Positions 35,196-43,414 of a DNA stretch of 44,723 nucleotides are shown in pieces (the stretch's first letter is position 1; every line of letters begins with the position of its first letter). The position numbers and the translations under genes are program-made. The DNA is from a bacterium (lineage in GTDB: Bacteria > Verrucomicrobiota > Verrucomicrobiia > Limisphaerales > J093). The notes under the pieces are model-generated. The model was given only the letters and a program-made list of their open reading frames with translations. It did no database searches and had not been told where the DNA came from. The DNA lies in NCBI GenBank assembly GCA_021780105.1, contig JAJXZJ010000056.1, positions 1-44,723 on the forward strand. Direction: 5' to 3'.

Positions 35196-35500
35196 ACCCG
35201 GAACCATTCCTCCAGCTCGACCGCGTGATCCACGAAAAGGGCCGCCTGCCCATCGTCTCATTGCTGGCGGCCAGTCCCGCACTGTCGTTCACCGAAATCC
35301 GCGACACGCTCAGGATGACCGACGGCAACCTCAGCGTCCACCTGCGCACGCTTCAGGAGGCCGGCTACGTGGCGCTGACGAAAAGTTTTCAGGACCGGAA
35401 ACCGCTCACCACCTGCGCGCTCACGCCGGCCGGCCGGCAGGCGTTTGCCAATTACGTCAACCTGCTGGAGGAAATCGTCCGGCAGGCTAAAAATCTTTGA
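35192..35500 (+). CDS. Small winged-helix transcriptional regulator (PF13601 type)
   Basis: A 102-residue protein consisting of one winged-helix domain. FLQLDRVIHEKGRLPIVSLLA is followed by FTEIRDTLRMTDGNLSVHLRTLQEAGYV, the recognition helix (~43-60), and by the wing (KSFQDRKPLTTCALTPAGRQAF). This is the pattern of the MarR/ArsR-like family with a C-terminal helix for dimerisation. The start is a GTG overlapping the stop of the upstream membrane protein. Two matching inverted repeats (34553-34577 and 35537-35551) flank its own operon and precede ispH, so it likely represses both. Its signal is unknown. Confidence 0.82.
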   Translation: MNPEPFLQLDRVIHEKGRLPIVSLLAASPALSFTEIRDTLRMTDGNLSVHLRTLQEAGYVALTKSFQDRKPLTTCALTPAGRQAFANYVNLLEEIVRQAKNL

Positions 35501-35523
35501 ACATTCTCCCCGTCAAACCATCA

Positions 35524-35551
35524 TTGACGTTAGATGCTTTGTAATGCAAAG
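35524..35551 (+). promoter_or_regulatory. Promoter and second copy of the operator, ahead of ispH
   Basis: TTGACG (35524-35529) is followed by CTTTG-TAATG-CAAAG (35537-35551), differing from the operator at 34553-34577 by one base in the 15-bp core. It lies 46 bases before the ispH ATG, in the same order (TTGAC box, then repeat). This suggests that ispH and its downstream genes share the regulator encoded just upstream. Confidence 0.6.
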
Positions 35552-35596
35552 TAAATGAACCGCGCGTTCCCCCTCCAACCCCAATGAAAGGCTGCC

Positions 35597-36490
35597 ATGA
35601 AAATCCTCCGTGCCACCCATCTCGGCATGTGCTTCGGCGTGCGCGACGCCATCGCGCTGGCGCTCGACGAAGCCCGCGTCCACCCGCTCACGATCCTCGG
35701 CGAACTGGTGCATAACGAAACCGTCGTTGCCGCGCTCCGCGCCCGTGGCATCCAGACGGTCAAGGACGCCGCCAGCGTCGCCACGCCGACGGTGATGATC
35801 ACCGCGCACGGCACCTCCGAGCGCACGCTGGGCCGGGTGAAGGAACGCGGCCTGGCCGTGCTGGAGGCCACCTGCCCGCTTGTCCACCTCGCCCATCGCG
35901 CCGTGGCCGGGCTGGTGAGCGCCGGCTTCCACCCGGTCATCGTCGGCCAGCGCGACCACGTCGAGGTGCGCGGCCTGACCGACGATCTGGCCGAGTTCGA
36001 CGTCGTGTTGACGGACGAGGACGTGGACCGGCTGGCGGAGCGGCCGCGCTTTGGCGTGGCGGCGCAGACGACGCAGCCGGTCGAGCGCGTGCGCCGGCTG
36101 GTGGCGCGGCTGCACGAACGCTTCCCGCGATCCGAGGTGCGCTTTGCCGACTCCGTGTGCCAGCCGACCAAGCAGCGCCAGGCGGCCGCCATCGAACTGG
36201 CGCAACGCAGCGACGTCGTGGTGGTGATTGGCGGCGCGCACAGCAACAACACCCGCGAACTCGTCGCGACGTGCGGCCGGTTTTGCGCGCAGGTCCATCA
36301 CGTGCAGACGGCGGCCGACCTGCGCCGGGAGTGGTTTGCCTTTGCGGGCACCGTGGGCGTTACCGCCGGCACCTCGACGCCGGACGCGATGATTGACGCC
36401 GTCGAAAACCGCCTTCGCCAGTGGGCGGCCGAGACGGCATCGCAGTTCACGGCCCCGGCCGCGGCCAACGCCGCACTGGCGGTTCACTGA
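35597..36490 (+). CDS. ispH: 4-hydroxy-3-methylbut-2-enyl diphosphate reductase
   Basis: A 297-residue iron-sulfur enzyme of the last step of the MEP isoprenoid pathway, making IPP and DMAPP. The three cluster cysteines are present (MCFGV C12, ATCPLV C93, DSVCQPT C188), with ELVHN, AHGTSE and HVEVRG substrate-binding motifs; the last is a variant of the usual HPEV-G. AAAGG before the ATG at 35597 supports the start. It is preceded by an operator and followed by five membrane-protein genes in tight succession. The variant motifs suggest a paralogous subfamily; a second canonical ispH elsewhere cannot be excluded. Confidence 0.88.
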   Translation: MKILRATHLGMCFGVRDAIALALDEARVHPLTILGELVHNETVVAALRARGIQTVKDAASVATPTVMITAHGTSERTLGRVKERGLAVLEATCPLVHLAHRAVAGLVSAGFHPVIVGQRDHVEVRGLTDDLAEFDVVLTDEDVDRLAERPRFGVAAQTTQPVERVRRLVARLHERFPRSEVRFADSVCQPTKQRQAAAIELAQRSDVVVVIGGAHSNNTRELVATCGRFCAQVHHVQTAADLRREWFAFAGTVGVTAGTSTPDAMIDAVENRLRQWAAETASQFTAPAAANAALAVH

Positions 36491-36500
36491 GGAAGCCGCC

Positions 36501-37214
36501 ATGAGCGCGCACCGCGAGTGGTCCCGTTGGTCGGTGGTGGTCGTGTTCGCCGTCGCGATGGCCTGGGTCGAAGCGGCCGTCGTGCTGTATCTGCGGACGT
36601 TGGTGAACCGGCTCGACCCGTATCAGCCGAATCCGCTGCCATTGGCCACCGGCCTGGGCCAGGCGGAACTCGTGCGCGAGGCGGCCACGCTGGTGATGCT
36701 GGCCGCCGTCGGCTGGCTGGCCGGCCGCACGTGGCGCAGTCGCGTTGGCTATGCGTGTGTGGCGTTCGGCGTGTGGGACATTTTCTACTACGTCTTTCTC
36801 GTGCCGCTGACCGGCTGGCCGCACTCGCTGCTGGACTGGGACATCCTGTTCCTGATTCCGCTGCCGTGGTGGGGGCCGGTGCTGGCGCCGGTGATGATCG
36901 CGGGCCTGATGGTTTTCGGCGGCAGCCTGGTGGCCTTGGGCGACACGCCGGACCGTCCGCTCTGGCCGGGAAACGTGAGTGTGGCGCTCAATTTCCTGGG
37001 CGGTCTGCTGGCGCTCTACGTGTTCATGGCGGACGCCCTGCGGGTCGCCGGCCAGGGCGAGGAAACCCTGCGCCACCTGCTGCCGACGCAATTTCACTGG
37101 GGACTCTTCGGCATTGCCTGGCTGCTCATGTCTGCGGTAGGCTTGGATTTGGCCCGACAGGTTTGGATGAGCCGGAACAAGCGGTTGGTGATGGTGAGTC
37201 AATCAACGACCTGA
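36501..37214 (+). CDS. Conserved membrane protein, function unknown
   Basis: A 237-residue protein with about six hydrophobic segments. The pattern WVEAAVVLYLRTLVN, ELVREAATLVMLAAVGWLAGR, FGVWDIFYYVFL and SLLDWDILFLIPLPWWGPVLAPVMIA looks like a conserved hypothetical family I have seen without an assigned role. Acidic residues inside helices (E21-like in WVEAAV, D in GVWDIFYY, D in LLDWDILF) could line a polar pocket. Starts 10 bp after ispH, ATG at 36501. No cofactor motif seen. Confidence 0.65.
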   Translation: MSAHREWSRWSVVVVFAVAMAWVEAAVVLYLRTLVNRLDPYQPNPLPLATGLGQAELVREAATLVMLAAVGWLAGRTWRSRVGYACVAFGVWDIFYYVFLVPLTGWPHSLLDWDILFLIPLPWWGPVLAPVMIAGLMVFGGSLVALGDTPDRPLWPGNVSVALNFLGGLLALYVFMADALRVAGQGEETLRHLLPTQFHWGLFGIAWLLMSAVGLDLARQVWMSRNKRLVMVSQSTT

Positions 37215-37220
37215 AATCCC

Positions 37221-37940
37221 ATGAACGCCGGTCTTGCGCCCTACGACCTCCGGCAGGTGCCCGCGCTGTTGCGCGGCGAGTGGCAGATGATCAACGCCTG
37301 GATTGCGGAATGGAGTCTGCCGCGGGCGGTGTTCCACGTCGTCACGATCGTCATCGGGGCGGGGTTGTTTGGCGCCGCCGTGGGCGGGTGGCGCGCGCCG
37401 CTCCAGGCCGCTTACACCGCGGCAAAACTCCCTCTGATCATCCTGCTGACCGTCCTCGGCAACGCGCTGCTCAACGGCATGTTCGCCCCGCTGCTCGGCT
37501 TGAACCTGCGTTTCCGTCAATCGTTGCTGGCCATCCTCCTGAGTTTCACGACGGCCGCGGTCATCCTCGGCGCGTTCAGCCCACTCATGTGGTTTCTCGT
37601 GTGGAACGCCCCGCCGCTGGCGGCCGACGAGGCCGCCTGCTCGACGGCCTACCGTTTCATCCAAATCACGCAGGCCGCGGTCATCGCCGTGGCGGGCATC
37701 GTCGCCAACCTGCGGCTCGTGCAGTTGCTGCGCCAGTTGAGCGGCAGTGCTGCCGCGGCGCGACGGGTGCTGTTCGCCTGGCTGGCCGGGAATTTGCTCC
37801 TGGGAAGCCAGCTCGCGTGGATTCTCCGTCCGTTCATCGGCTCCCCGAATTTGCCGCTCGAATTTCTTCGCCCCAACGCCTTTGAAGGCAACTTCTACGA
37901 AACCCTGTTCCGGGCGTTCAAACAGCTTTTTGCCGGTTGA
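37221..37940 (+). CDS. Conserved membrane protein, function unknown
   Basis: A 239-residue protein with five or six hydrophobic helices. The order is FGAAVGGWRAPLQAAYTAAKLPLIILLT, GNALLNGMFAPLLGLNLRFRQSLLAILLSF, LGAFSPLMWFLVWNAPP, and FAWLAGNLLLGSQLAWILRPFIG near the C-terminus, where the conserved LRPFIG-P and EGNFYETLF stand out. It is 6 bp after the preceding gene and belongs to the ispH operon. I cannot assign a function; its topology is like that of Yip1-type proteins. Confidence 0.65.
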   Translation: MNAGLAPYDLRQVPALLRGEWQMINAWIAEWSLPRAVFHVVTIVIGAGLFGAAVGGWRAPLQAAYTAAKLPLIILLTVLGNALLNGMFAPLLGLNLRFRQSLLAILLSFTTAAVILGAFSPLMWFLVWNAPPLAADEAACSTAYRFIQITQAAVIAVAGIVANLRLVQLLRQLSGSAAAARRVLFAWLAGNLLLGSQLAWILRPFIGSPNLPLEFLRPNAFEGNFYETLFRAFKQLFAG

Positions 37941-37968
37941 ACCGTTCACCATCCAACACCGCAAATCC

Positions 37969-38703
37969 ATGAACGAATCCATTCTGCCCCCGCCCGTGGC
38001 GTCCGCGCCACCGGTCTGCGCGCTCAATCCCAATGATCCCGGTTCCGATCCGGCGGAACGGGCGCCCATTCGCGGTCCCCTGGCCGCAGTGGCGGCCATT
38101 CTGCGCCAGCCGCGCCGCGTCATGCATCAACTGCACCAGCCATCGTCAGGCAATCTGGCGCTGGTCTTGTTGCTGATCGTGGCGGGTTGCAGCCTGGTTT
38201 ACGGCGGCGTGGTCGGGACCTTTTCCGGCGGCGCGCAGATCTGGGTTGCCGCCCTGAAAACAATGCTCGTGCTGTTGGCCTCGGCGCTCATCTGTCTGCC
38301 CAGCCTCTACGTGTTTGCCTGTCTGAGCGGCGCCGACGTGCGGTTGGGCGAGCTGACCGGTCTCCTGGCGGGCGAACTGGCCCTGGTGGCCGTGCTGCTG
38401 ATCGGGTTTGCGCCGGTGGCGTGGGTGTTTGGCCGGTCCACGGAATCCGTGGCGGCCATGGGCGCGCTGCATCTGGTGTTTGGGCTGGTCGCCACCGGTT
38501 TTGGCCTGCGGTTTCTCGCCAGTGCCTTTCGGAATCTGAACGCCAGGTCGAAGGGCGGCCTGCGCCTCTGGATGGTGATCTGGGTGACGGTGATGCTTCA
38601 AATGACCACCGCCTTGCGCCCGATCGTCAGCCCGGCCGCCGGCACCTTCCTGCCGGAGACCAAGCAGTTCTTTCTCCAACACTGGATCGAATGCCTGAAG
38701 TGA
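37969..38703 (+). CDS. Conserved membrane protein, Yip1-like topology
   Basis: A 244-residue protein with a proline-rich soluble N-terminus (~45 residues) and five helices from about residue 62. The arrangement (LVLLLIVAGCSLVYGGVVGTFSGGAQIWVAALKT, CLPSLYVFACLSGADVRLGEL) matches the preceding protein in general plan, and the two may form a pair. It ends with a soluble tail. Gap of 28 bp from the upstream gene, and it overlaps the next gene. No enzymatic motif. Confidence 0.65.
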   Translation: MNESILPPPVASAPPVCALNPNDPGSDPAERAPIRGPLAAVAAILRQPRRVMHQLHQPSSGNLALVLLLIVAGCSLVYGGVVGTFSGGAQIWVAALKTMLVLLASALICLPSLYVFACLSGADVRLGELTGLLAGELALVAVLLIGFAPVAWVFGRSTESVAAMGALHLVFGLVATGFGLRFLASAFRNLNARSKGGLRLWMVIWVTVMLQMTTALRPIVSPAAGTFLPETKQFFLQHWIECLK

Positions 38704-39263
38704 ATCCACTCGTGCCGGATGGAGCGCAAGCTGACCGGCAGAAACTCCGCCGGCTCCGCGGATTGACGCTTTTCCTCATGGCTGGCCTGGTGGTGAGTGG
38801 TTTGACGGCGATTCCCTTGGAAACGGAACTTAGCTTCGCCACAAATTGGTTCGGCGTGCCGCCCACGGGGGCAGGCAGCGCAATCTCCGGAGTCACGGCT
38901 TGGCTGGCGCGGGTGAGCGCTGGAGTGGCCGAGACCAACCGCCACTTTCCGTTCATGGCCTACGGCACAGACTGGCTTGGGTTTGGGCATTTCGTCATCG
39001 CGCTAGCCTTTGTCGGCGCGCTGCGTGATCCGGTGCGGAACCGCTGGCTGTTTCAATTCGGTATGATCGCCTGTGTGCTGGTGGTGCCCTACGCGCTGGG
39101 CATGGGCGCATGGCGCGGCATTCCGCCCGGCTGGCGGCTGGTGGATTGTGCGTTCGGCGTTGTGGGGTTTGTTCCCGTTTGGCTGGCGTGGCGGTGGAGC
39201 GGCGAACTTGAATCGAAGCCCGCGGCGCGCCACCATGCCGGCGGTGTTCCGGCGCGACCGTGA
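38691..39263 (+). CDS. Membrane protein, function unknown
   Basis: A 190-residue protein with about four helices: ~25-42, a long loop containing TNRHFPFMAYGTDWLGFGHFVIALAF, then ~120-140 and ~150-168. Residues such as H, Y, D and W in the loop are unusual for a simple anchor. The start is either ATG 38691, overlapping the upstream gene by 13 bp, or GTG 38700 overlapping its stop by four. It shares its own stop with the start of the DUF1361 gene (TGATG). Confidence 0.6.
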   Translation: MPEVNPLVPDGAQADRQKLRRLRGLTLFLMAGLVVSGLTAIPLETELSFATNWFGVPPTGAGSAISGVTAWLARVSAGVAETNRHFPFMAYGTDWLGFGHFVIALAFVGALRDPVRNRWLFQFGMIACVLVVPYALGMGAWRGIPPGWRLVDCAFGVVGFVPVWLAWRWSGELESKPAARHHAGGVPARP

Positions 39264-40006
39264 TGAACCCAAGGCCGCTGCCCGCTGTCTCAATCCGACC
39301 GATGAAGCGTTTCCTACCCAGTCTGGCGGCGTTTGGCGGCGCGACGATCGTCTGCGTCGCGCTGGCGGTGGTGCGCTCATCGCACGCCGGCCGGCCGGCA
39401 TTCTCCAATTTGGTCTGGAACCTCTTTCTCGCGTGGATTCCGTTTGCCTGCGCGCTGCTGGCGGACCGGCTGGCCGCCGGCCGCGGACCGCAGCGCTGGC
39501 TGTTTTGGCCGGCCGCTTTGGGCTGGCTGCTGTTCTTCCCGAACGCGCCCTACATCCTCACCGACCTGATCCACCTGACCTTTTTCCGGAACCTCGCGCC
39601 GCAGTGGATTTGGTTCGACCTGCTGAGCAACCTGCTGTTCGCGCTGACCGGACTCCTGCTCGGATTTGCCTCGCTGGCGGTGATGCAAGGGCTGGTGCGG
39701 GAGCGCGCGGGCCGGTGGGCGGGCTGGGCGTTTGCGGCGGCCGCGTCGCTGCTGGCCGGCTTCGGCGTGTATCTGGGCCGTTTCCTACGCTGGAACAGTT
39801 GGGACGTGGTGCGCGCGCCGCAGCAGCTCGCCGCCGACGTGAGCCAGCGGCTGGGCAACCCGGTCGAATTCCGCTACACGTTCGGCTTCTCGCTGCTCTG
39901 CGCCGTGGTGTTGTTCGCCACCTACCTGATGTGTTGTGGATTGGAAACACTGCCCCGGCCGGCGGACCCGCCGGAGCCAGGGAAGGCGCCGCCCGCGGAA
40001 GGCTGA
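39263..40006 (+). CDS. DUF1361 membrane protein
   Basis: A 247-residue membrane protein of family DUF1361, identified by WNLFLAWIPFACAL, WLLFFPNAPYILTDLIHL and the VYLGRFLRWNSWD motif, on six or seven helices. The family has no established activity. ATG 39263 overlaps the preceding stop; a GTG one codon earlier or an ATG at 39302 are alternatives. It is the last gene of the ispH operon and is followed by a likely terminator. Confidence 0.8.
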   Translation: MNPRPLPAVSIRPMKRFLPSLAAFGGATIVCVALAVVRSSHAGRPAFSNLVWNLFLAWIPFACALLADRLAAGRGPQRWLFWPAALGWLLFFPNAPYILTDLIHLTFFRNLAPQWIWFDLLSNLLFALTGLLLGFASLAVMQGLVRERAGRWAGWAFAAAASLLAGFGVYLGRFLRWNSWDVVRAPQQLAADVSQRLGNPVEFRYTFGFSLLCAVVLFATYLMCCGLETLPRPADPPEPGKAPPAEG

Positions 40007-40032
40007 AGCCGGTCTCCCAACGCCGGTTTTTT
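40006..40032 (+). terminator. Probable terminator of the ispH operon
   Basis: AAGCCGG pairs with CCGGTTT (one G-T pair) around a 10-base loop and runs into T6. It starts at the stop codon of the DUF1361 gene. Confidence 0.5.
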
Positions 40033-40081
40033 GCCGGCGGCTTTGCAGGTTCCGGTCGCACAGGACCGGCCCGGTGGAACG

Positions 40082-40450
40082 CTATTTCACCATCGGCCAG
40101 CCCGCGCTGACCAGCCCCCGGTAGCCGCCGATGAGCGAATAGACGCGGCGGTAACCGATCTTTTGGGCGGCGTCACAGGTCAGCACGCTGCGAAACCCGC
40201 CGCCGCAATACATGATGATTTCGGTGTCCGGATTCGGAATCAACTGTTCCAGGTCGCGCTCCAGAATGCCCTTGCCCAGGTGCCGCGCGCCGTCGGCGTG
40301 GCCGTTCAGCCACTCGTGATCCTCGCGCACGTCCAGCAGGATGCAGCGCGGGTTCTGCGCCAGCTTCACGCGGGCGTCGGCGAGGGCGATTTCATGCACC
40401 CGCGGGCGGGCCTCGTCCACCAGCTTCAGGAATCCAGGCGAATGTTGCAT
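40082..40450 (-). CDS. Rhodanese-domain protein
   Basis: A 122-residue single rhodanese domain: CILLDVREDHEWLNGHADGARHLGKG (~36-61), then the active-site loop IIMYCGGGFRS with C82, and SLIGGYRGLVSAGWPM at the end. Single-domain rhodaneses move sulfur from thiosulfate or persulfide donors to acceptors. The catalytic cysteine is present, so it should be active. No signal peptide. The 21-bp tandem repeat array lies upstream. Start at ATG 40450. Confidence 0.85.
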   Translation of the reverse strand: MQHSPGFLKLVDEARPRVHEIALADARVKLAQNPRCILLDVREDHEWLNGHADGARHLGKGILERDLEQLIPNPDTEIIMYCGGGFRSVLTCDAAQKIGYRRVYSLIGGYRGLVSAGWPMVK

Positions 40451-40546
40451 GGCGTTCAAAGTAGGGCACGGCGCGCACCGGTCAAACGGTTTCGGCCTTC
40501 GCTCCGGAGGTTGCGAAGCCACGCGGTCCCAATCAACCTCGGCTTT

Positions 40547-40735
40547 CAGTTTACCGGACGTGGCCAGTGATTTGTCCGGTTTCCGTGACGGTTTGCCGGG
40601 CTTCCTCCGCGATTGGTCGGACGTGACCGACGATTCGCCGAACGCACCCTGCGATTCACAACCCGGCCTTGCCTTTCGTCGCCCTTGCCCGGCAAATTGC
40701 CGGACGATCGCGGCCGTTTGCCGGGCGTGCCCAAG
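40547..40735. repeat. Degenerate 21-bp tandem repeat, about nine units
   Basis: Cutting from 40547 in steps of 21 gives nine units (starts 40547, 40568, 40589, 40610, 40631, 40652, 40673, 40694, 40715). Most carry TT at positions 4-5 and CCGG or a near match around 8-11, followed by an ACGTG-like block in several. Unit 7 is poorest. The array lies between the ABC permease stop and the rhodanese start. Because 21 is a multiple of three, every frame reads as a heptapeptide repeat, but no gene is supported there. Confidence 0.6.
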
Positions 40736-40754
40736 GCACCGACGGCTTGGACCG

Positions 40755-42395
40755 TTACTCCATCGGCGCCCAGCGCGCGGTGGCGAGCGCGACGTGGAGC
40801 GCCACATACGCGGCGGCGACGAGGACGGTCTCCGCCGCGATGAACCACCAAAACCAGCCTCCCGCCCACGCCCACGAAGCCAGTCCCGAAAGCACCATCG
40901 CGATGAACAACACCCCCACCATCGTCAACCCGCGCTTGGCGGACTTGGCCTCCTCGGTTGGCATGGACAGCGGCACCGCCCTGCCGCCCAGGCTGGGGAT
41001 CATGGCGTAAACCGGCAGAGAGATGATCCCCGGCAGCACCAGGACGAGTTGCGAACGGTCGTTGGTCAGCACCCAGGCCAGCAATCCGTAAAGAACCAGC
41101 ATCGGCAGCGTCAACACGCACAGGACCGCCCGCCGGGCGCCGTGACACAGCGGGGCGGGACCGGGAATCGGCGCCGACCGGAACAGGTCCGCCGCCTGCC
41201 ATTGTTGCGAATACTGGAGCAGGTTCAGCCCCAACAGCGGGATCAGCCCGAGGTAGGCGCTGGCCACGGCCACCTGAAAGCTGCTGGCGCTGCCGTGACC
41301 ACCGGTGCGACTCATGACCAGAAACATGACCGGGAACACGAGCATCGGCGCCACCCCGGGATAAACGCGCAACTTCACGTCGCGATCCCGCACCAGGTAA
41401 GCCACGCTCAGCAGGAACGCCGCGCGCGCCACCGGGTCGCGCAACCACCAGCGCAGCGGCGGCGCCTTGACGAGAACGTCCACCCAACGACGCCCCGCCG
41501 GGCGCGGTCGCGCGGGCAACGCCTCGGACAGCGTTTGCAGCCCGGTGGCGTAATTCCGGGCCAGCTTGCCGAAAGCCAGCCAGAGCACCGCCGCCGTCGC
41601 CACCAGGGCCAGGCTGGCCAGCAGCCAGGAGCTGCCCGTTCCGCTCCCGGCGAACGCGTCGTCAAAGCCGGCAAACCAGGCCGGCGGCAGAAGACCGATC
41701 CACCACGAGTGCGCGCTCAGTTTCAACACCTCCCCGAGCTGGCCGGTCATCACCTGGGAGAGCAACTGGCTGCCGGCAACGACCGCGACCGTGACAATGA
41801 CCTGGGCGGTGGTCATCAGACCATCCAACCGTTCGCGCCCGAACCAGCGCAGGCAGAGTTGATAGACCAGCACGACGCAGCCCGTGCAAAACAGCGCCTC
41901 CAGCGTGGTCGAGATCGCGTGCGCCACCGGGAACCACCACCCCCCGTCGCTGGCGCCGATCCCCGCCCACAGGCCGCCGAGATTGAACGCCCCGGCCAGC
42001 CACAAGGACACCTGCACCAGCACCCCGATTTTCGCCCACAACAACGCCCGCGGCGTCACCGGACGATGCAGCAGAATGTCCCCTTCCTCCTTGTTGAAGA
42101 GCACTTCCCCCGCGGAGGCCGCCACAAACATGCCCAGGAAAAGGAAGGTCATCAGGTGGAGATAGACCGACAGCGCGAGCACCGGCTGGTGTCGGAAGCC
42201 CAGGGCGAACAATCCGAACAGCGCATAAAACACAAGCGTCAGCGCCAGCTTTTGCCCAACCGACTTAGGCGCCCCCTCCTTCTGCAAACCGCGGGCGCTG
42301 CGTCCGCGCAAAAACAACGTCAGAAAAAGCCGGCGCAACACCCGCCCCGGCGGAGCGGCGGCGGTTGTTGGCGGCGGGCTGGCGGCGGGATTCAT
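40755..42395 (-). CDS. ABC transporter permease (ABC-2 exporter type)
   Basis: A 546-residue inner-membrane protein with about 12 hydrophobic segments in two groups (residues ~45-300 and ~325-540). A soluble proline-rich N-terminus precedes them and a ~50-residue polar loop (YATGLQTLSEALPARPRPAGRRW) lies in the middle. The motif GEVLFNKEEGDILLHRPVTPRALLWAKI resembles the coupling helix region of ABC-2 permeases that work with YSKGM-type ATPases. It overlaps the ATPase gene by four bases (ATGA) and follows it in the operon. Substrate unknown. Confidence 0.78.
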   Translation of the reverse strand: MNPAASPPPTTAAAPPGRVLRRLFLTLFLRGRSARGLQKEGAPKSVGQKLALTLVFYALFGLFALGFRHQPVLALSVYLHLMTFLFLGMFVAASAGEVLFNKEEGDILLHRPVTPRALLWAKIGVLVQVSLWLAGAFNLGGLWAGIGASDGGWWFPVAHAISTTLEALFCTGCVVLVYQLCLRWFGRERLDGLMTTAQVIVTVAVVAGSQLLSQVMTGQLGEVLKLSAHSWWIGLLPPAWFAGFDDAFAGSGTGSSWLLASLALVATAAVLWLAFGKLARNYATGLQTLSEALPARPRPAGRRWVDVLVKAPPLRWWLRDPVARAAFLLSVAYLVRDRDVKLRVYPGVAPMLVFPVMFLVMSRTGGHGSASSFQVAVASAYLGLIPLLGLNLLQYSQQWQAADLFRSAPIPGPAPLCHGARRAVLCVLTLPMLVLYGLLAWVLTNDRSQLVLVLPGIISLPVYAMIPSLGGRAVPLSMPTEEAKSAKRGLTMVGVLFIAMVLSGLASWAWAGGWFWWFIAAETVLVAAAYVALHVALATARWAPME

Positions 42396-43162
42396 GAACG
42401 GAACGTCCTGGCGAAATCCTGCGCGCGGCGTTCGAGTTCCGTGCCGCCGGTCAACTCGGTGAACAGCCGCTCCAGCGTGCCGGAGTTGTGTTCGGCCACC
42501 AGCTTCTCCGGCGCGCCGTCCACCAGCATCCGCCCCTTGTCAATGATGATGACGCGGTCGCACACGCGCTCCACCACGTCCAGGATGTGGGAGCTATAGA
42601 CGATGGTCTTGCCTTCCTGCGCCAGGGTTTGAATCAGCGCCTTGAACCCCACCGCCGCGTTCGCGTCCAACCCGTCCAGCGGCTCGTCGAAAAAGACCAC
42701 CGGCGGATTGTGCAGCAGCGCCGCCGTGATGACCACTTTGCGGCGCATGCCCTTGGAGTAGGCGCCGAGCAGCTTGTCGGTCAGCGTCTCGAAACTAAGA
42801 TCGAAGAACGCGATGAACTGCCGGATGCGGGCGCGGGCCGCCTCCTCCGGGAGGGCATACAGCGCGGCCACCATCTCCAGGTATTCGAGGCCGGTGAGCG
42901 ACTCAAACACCGCCCCCGACTCCGGCACGAAGCCGACGTGCCGTTTGACCTCGAGGATGTCCCGGCGCAGATCGAAGCCGCAGACCGTGGCCGTGCCGGC
43001 GGACGGTTCCAACATGCCGGTCAACATTTTCAAAGTCGTGCTTTTGCCCGCGCCGTTGGGGCCGAGAAAACCGACAATCTGCCCGGCGGGAACCTCGAAG
43101 GAGAGCGCGTCCACCGCCGTCTGCGCCCCGAAGCGTTTGGTGAGTTGTTGAACCGTGATCAT
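42392..43162 (-). CDS. ABC transporter ATP-binding protein
   Basis: A 256-residue ATPase subunit with Walker A GPNGAGKST (34-42), the Q-loop region FVPESGAVF, the signature motif as AYSKGM (134-139), Walker B VVFFDEP with E160 and the H-loop SSH (H192). The YSKGM signature instead of LSGGQ is usual in the ABC-2 subfamily. ATG 43162 is chosen as the start of the conserved domain; in-frame starts up to 43276 exist. It precedes and overlaps the permease gene, so the pair forms an export system. Confidence 0.9.
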   Translation of the reverse strand: MITVQQLTKRFGAQTAVDALSFEVPAGQIVGFLGPNGAGKSTTLKMLTGMLEPSAGTATVCGFDLRRDILEVKRHVGFVPESGAVFESLTGLEYLEMVAALYALPEEAARARIRQFIAFFDLSFETLTDKLLGAYSKGMRRKVVITAALLHNPPVVFFDEPLDGLDANAAVGFKALIQTLAQEGKTIVYSSHILDVVERVCDRVIIIDKGRMLVDGAPEKLVAEHNSGTLERLFTELTGGTELERRAQDFARTFRS

Positions 43163-43414
43163 GTGTCTGCCCTGTCGCATGAATTCCATCCCCAGCCCTT
43201 CGGGAACGCGAGCTTCCGCGACCGTTGCGAGCGGGAGCGGCGCGCGTCGCTGACCGTTGCCAAGAGCAACCGGCAAGTCTGGACAGCAACGATGTGTTCG
43301 AGTCGTAAATCAATCGTCACGCCGCCTTTCTGAAGGTTTGCCCAACAACAATCAACATTTTCAGCGGCTGCGCCGCGACGATGTGTTGAAGGAGTGGCGG
43401 CTGTTCATATTATT
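43163..43414. other. Intergenic region between SIR2-like relic and ABC operon
   Basis: About 250 bp with lower GC than the flanking operon at its right side. It probably holds the promoter of the ABC genes (minus strand) and the 3' end of the SIR2-like transcript. No clear promoter, RNA gene or repeat was recognised. Confidence 0.35.

Noticed and set aside
40547..40735. CRISPR array
   Set aside because: The repeats are contiguous 21-bp units without spacers and are degenerate; no cas gene is nearby.
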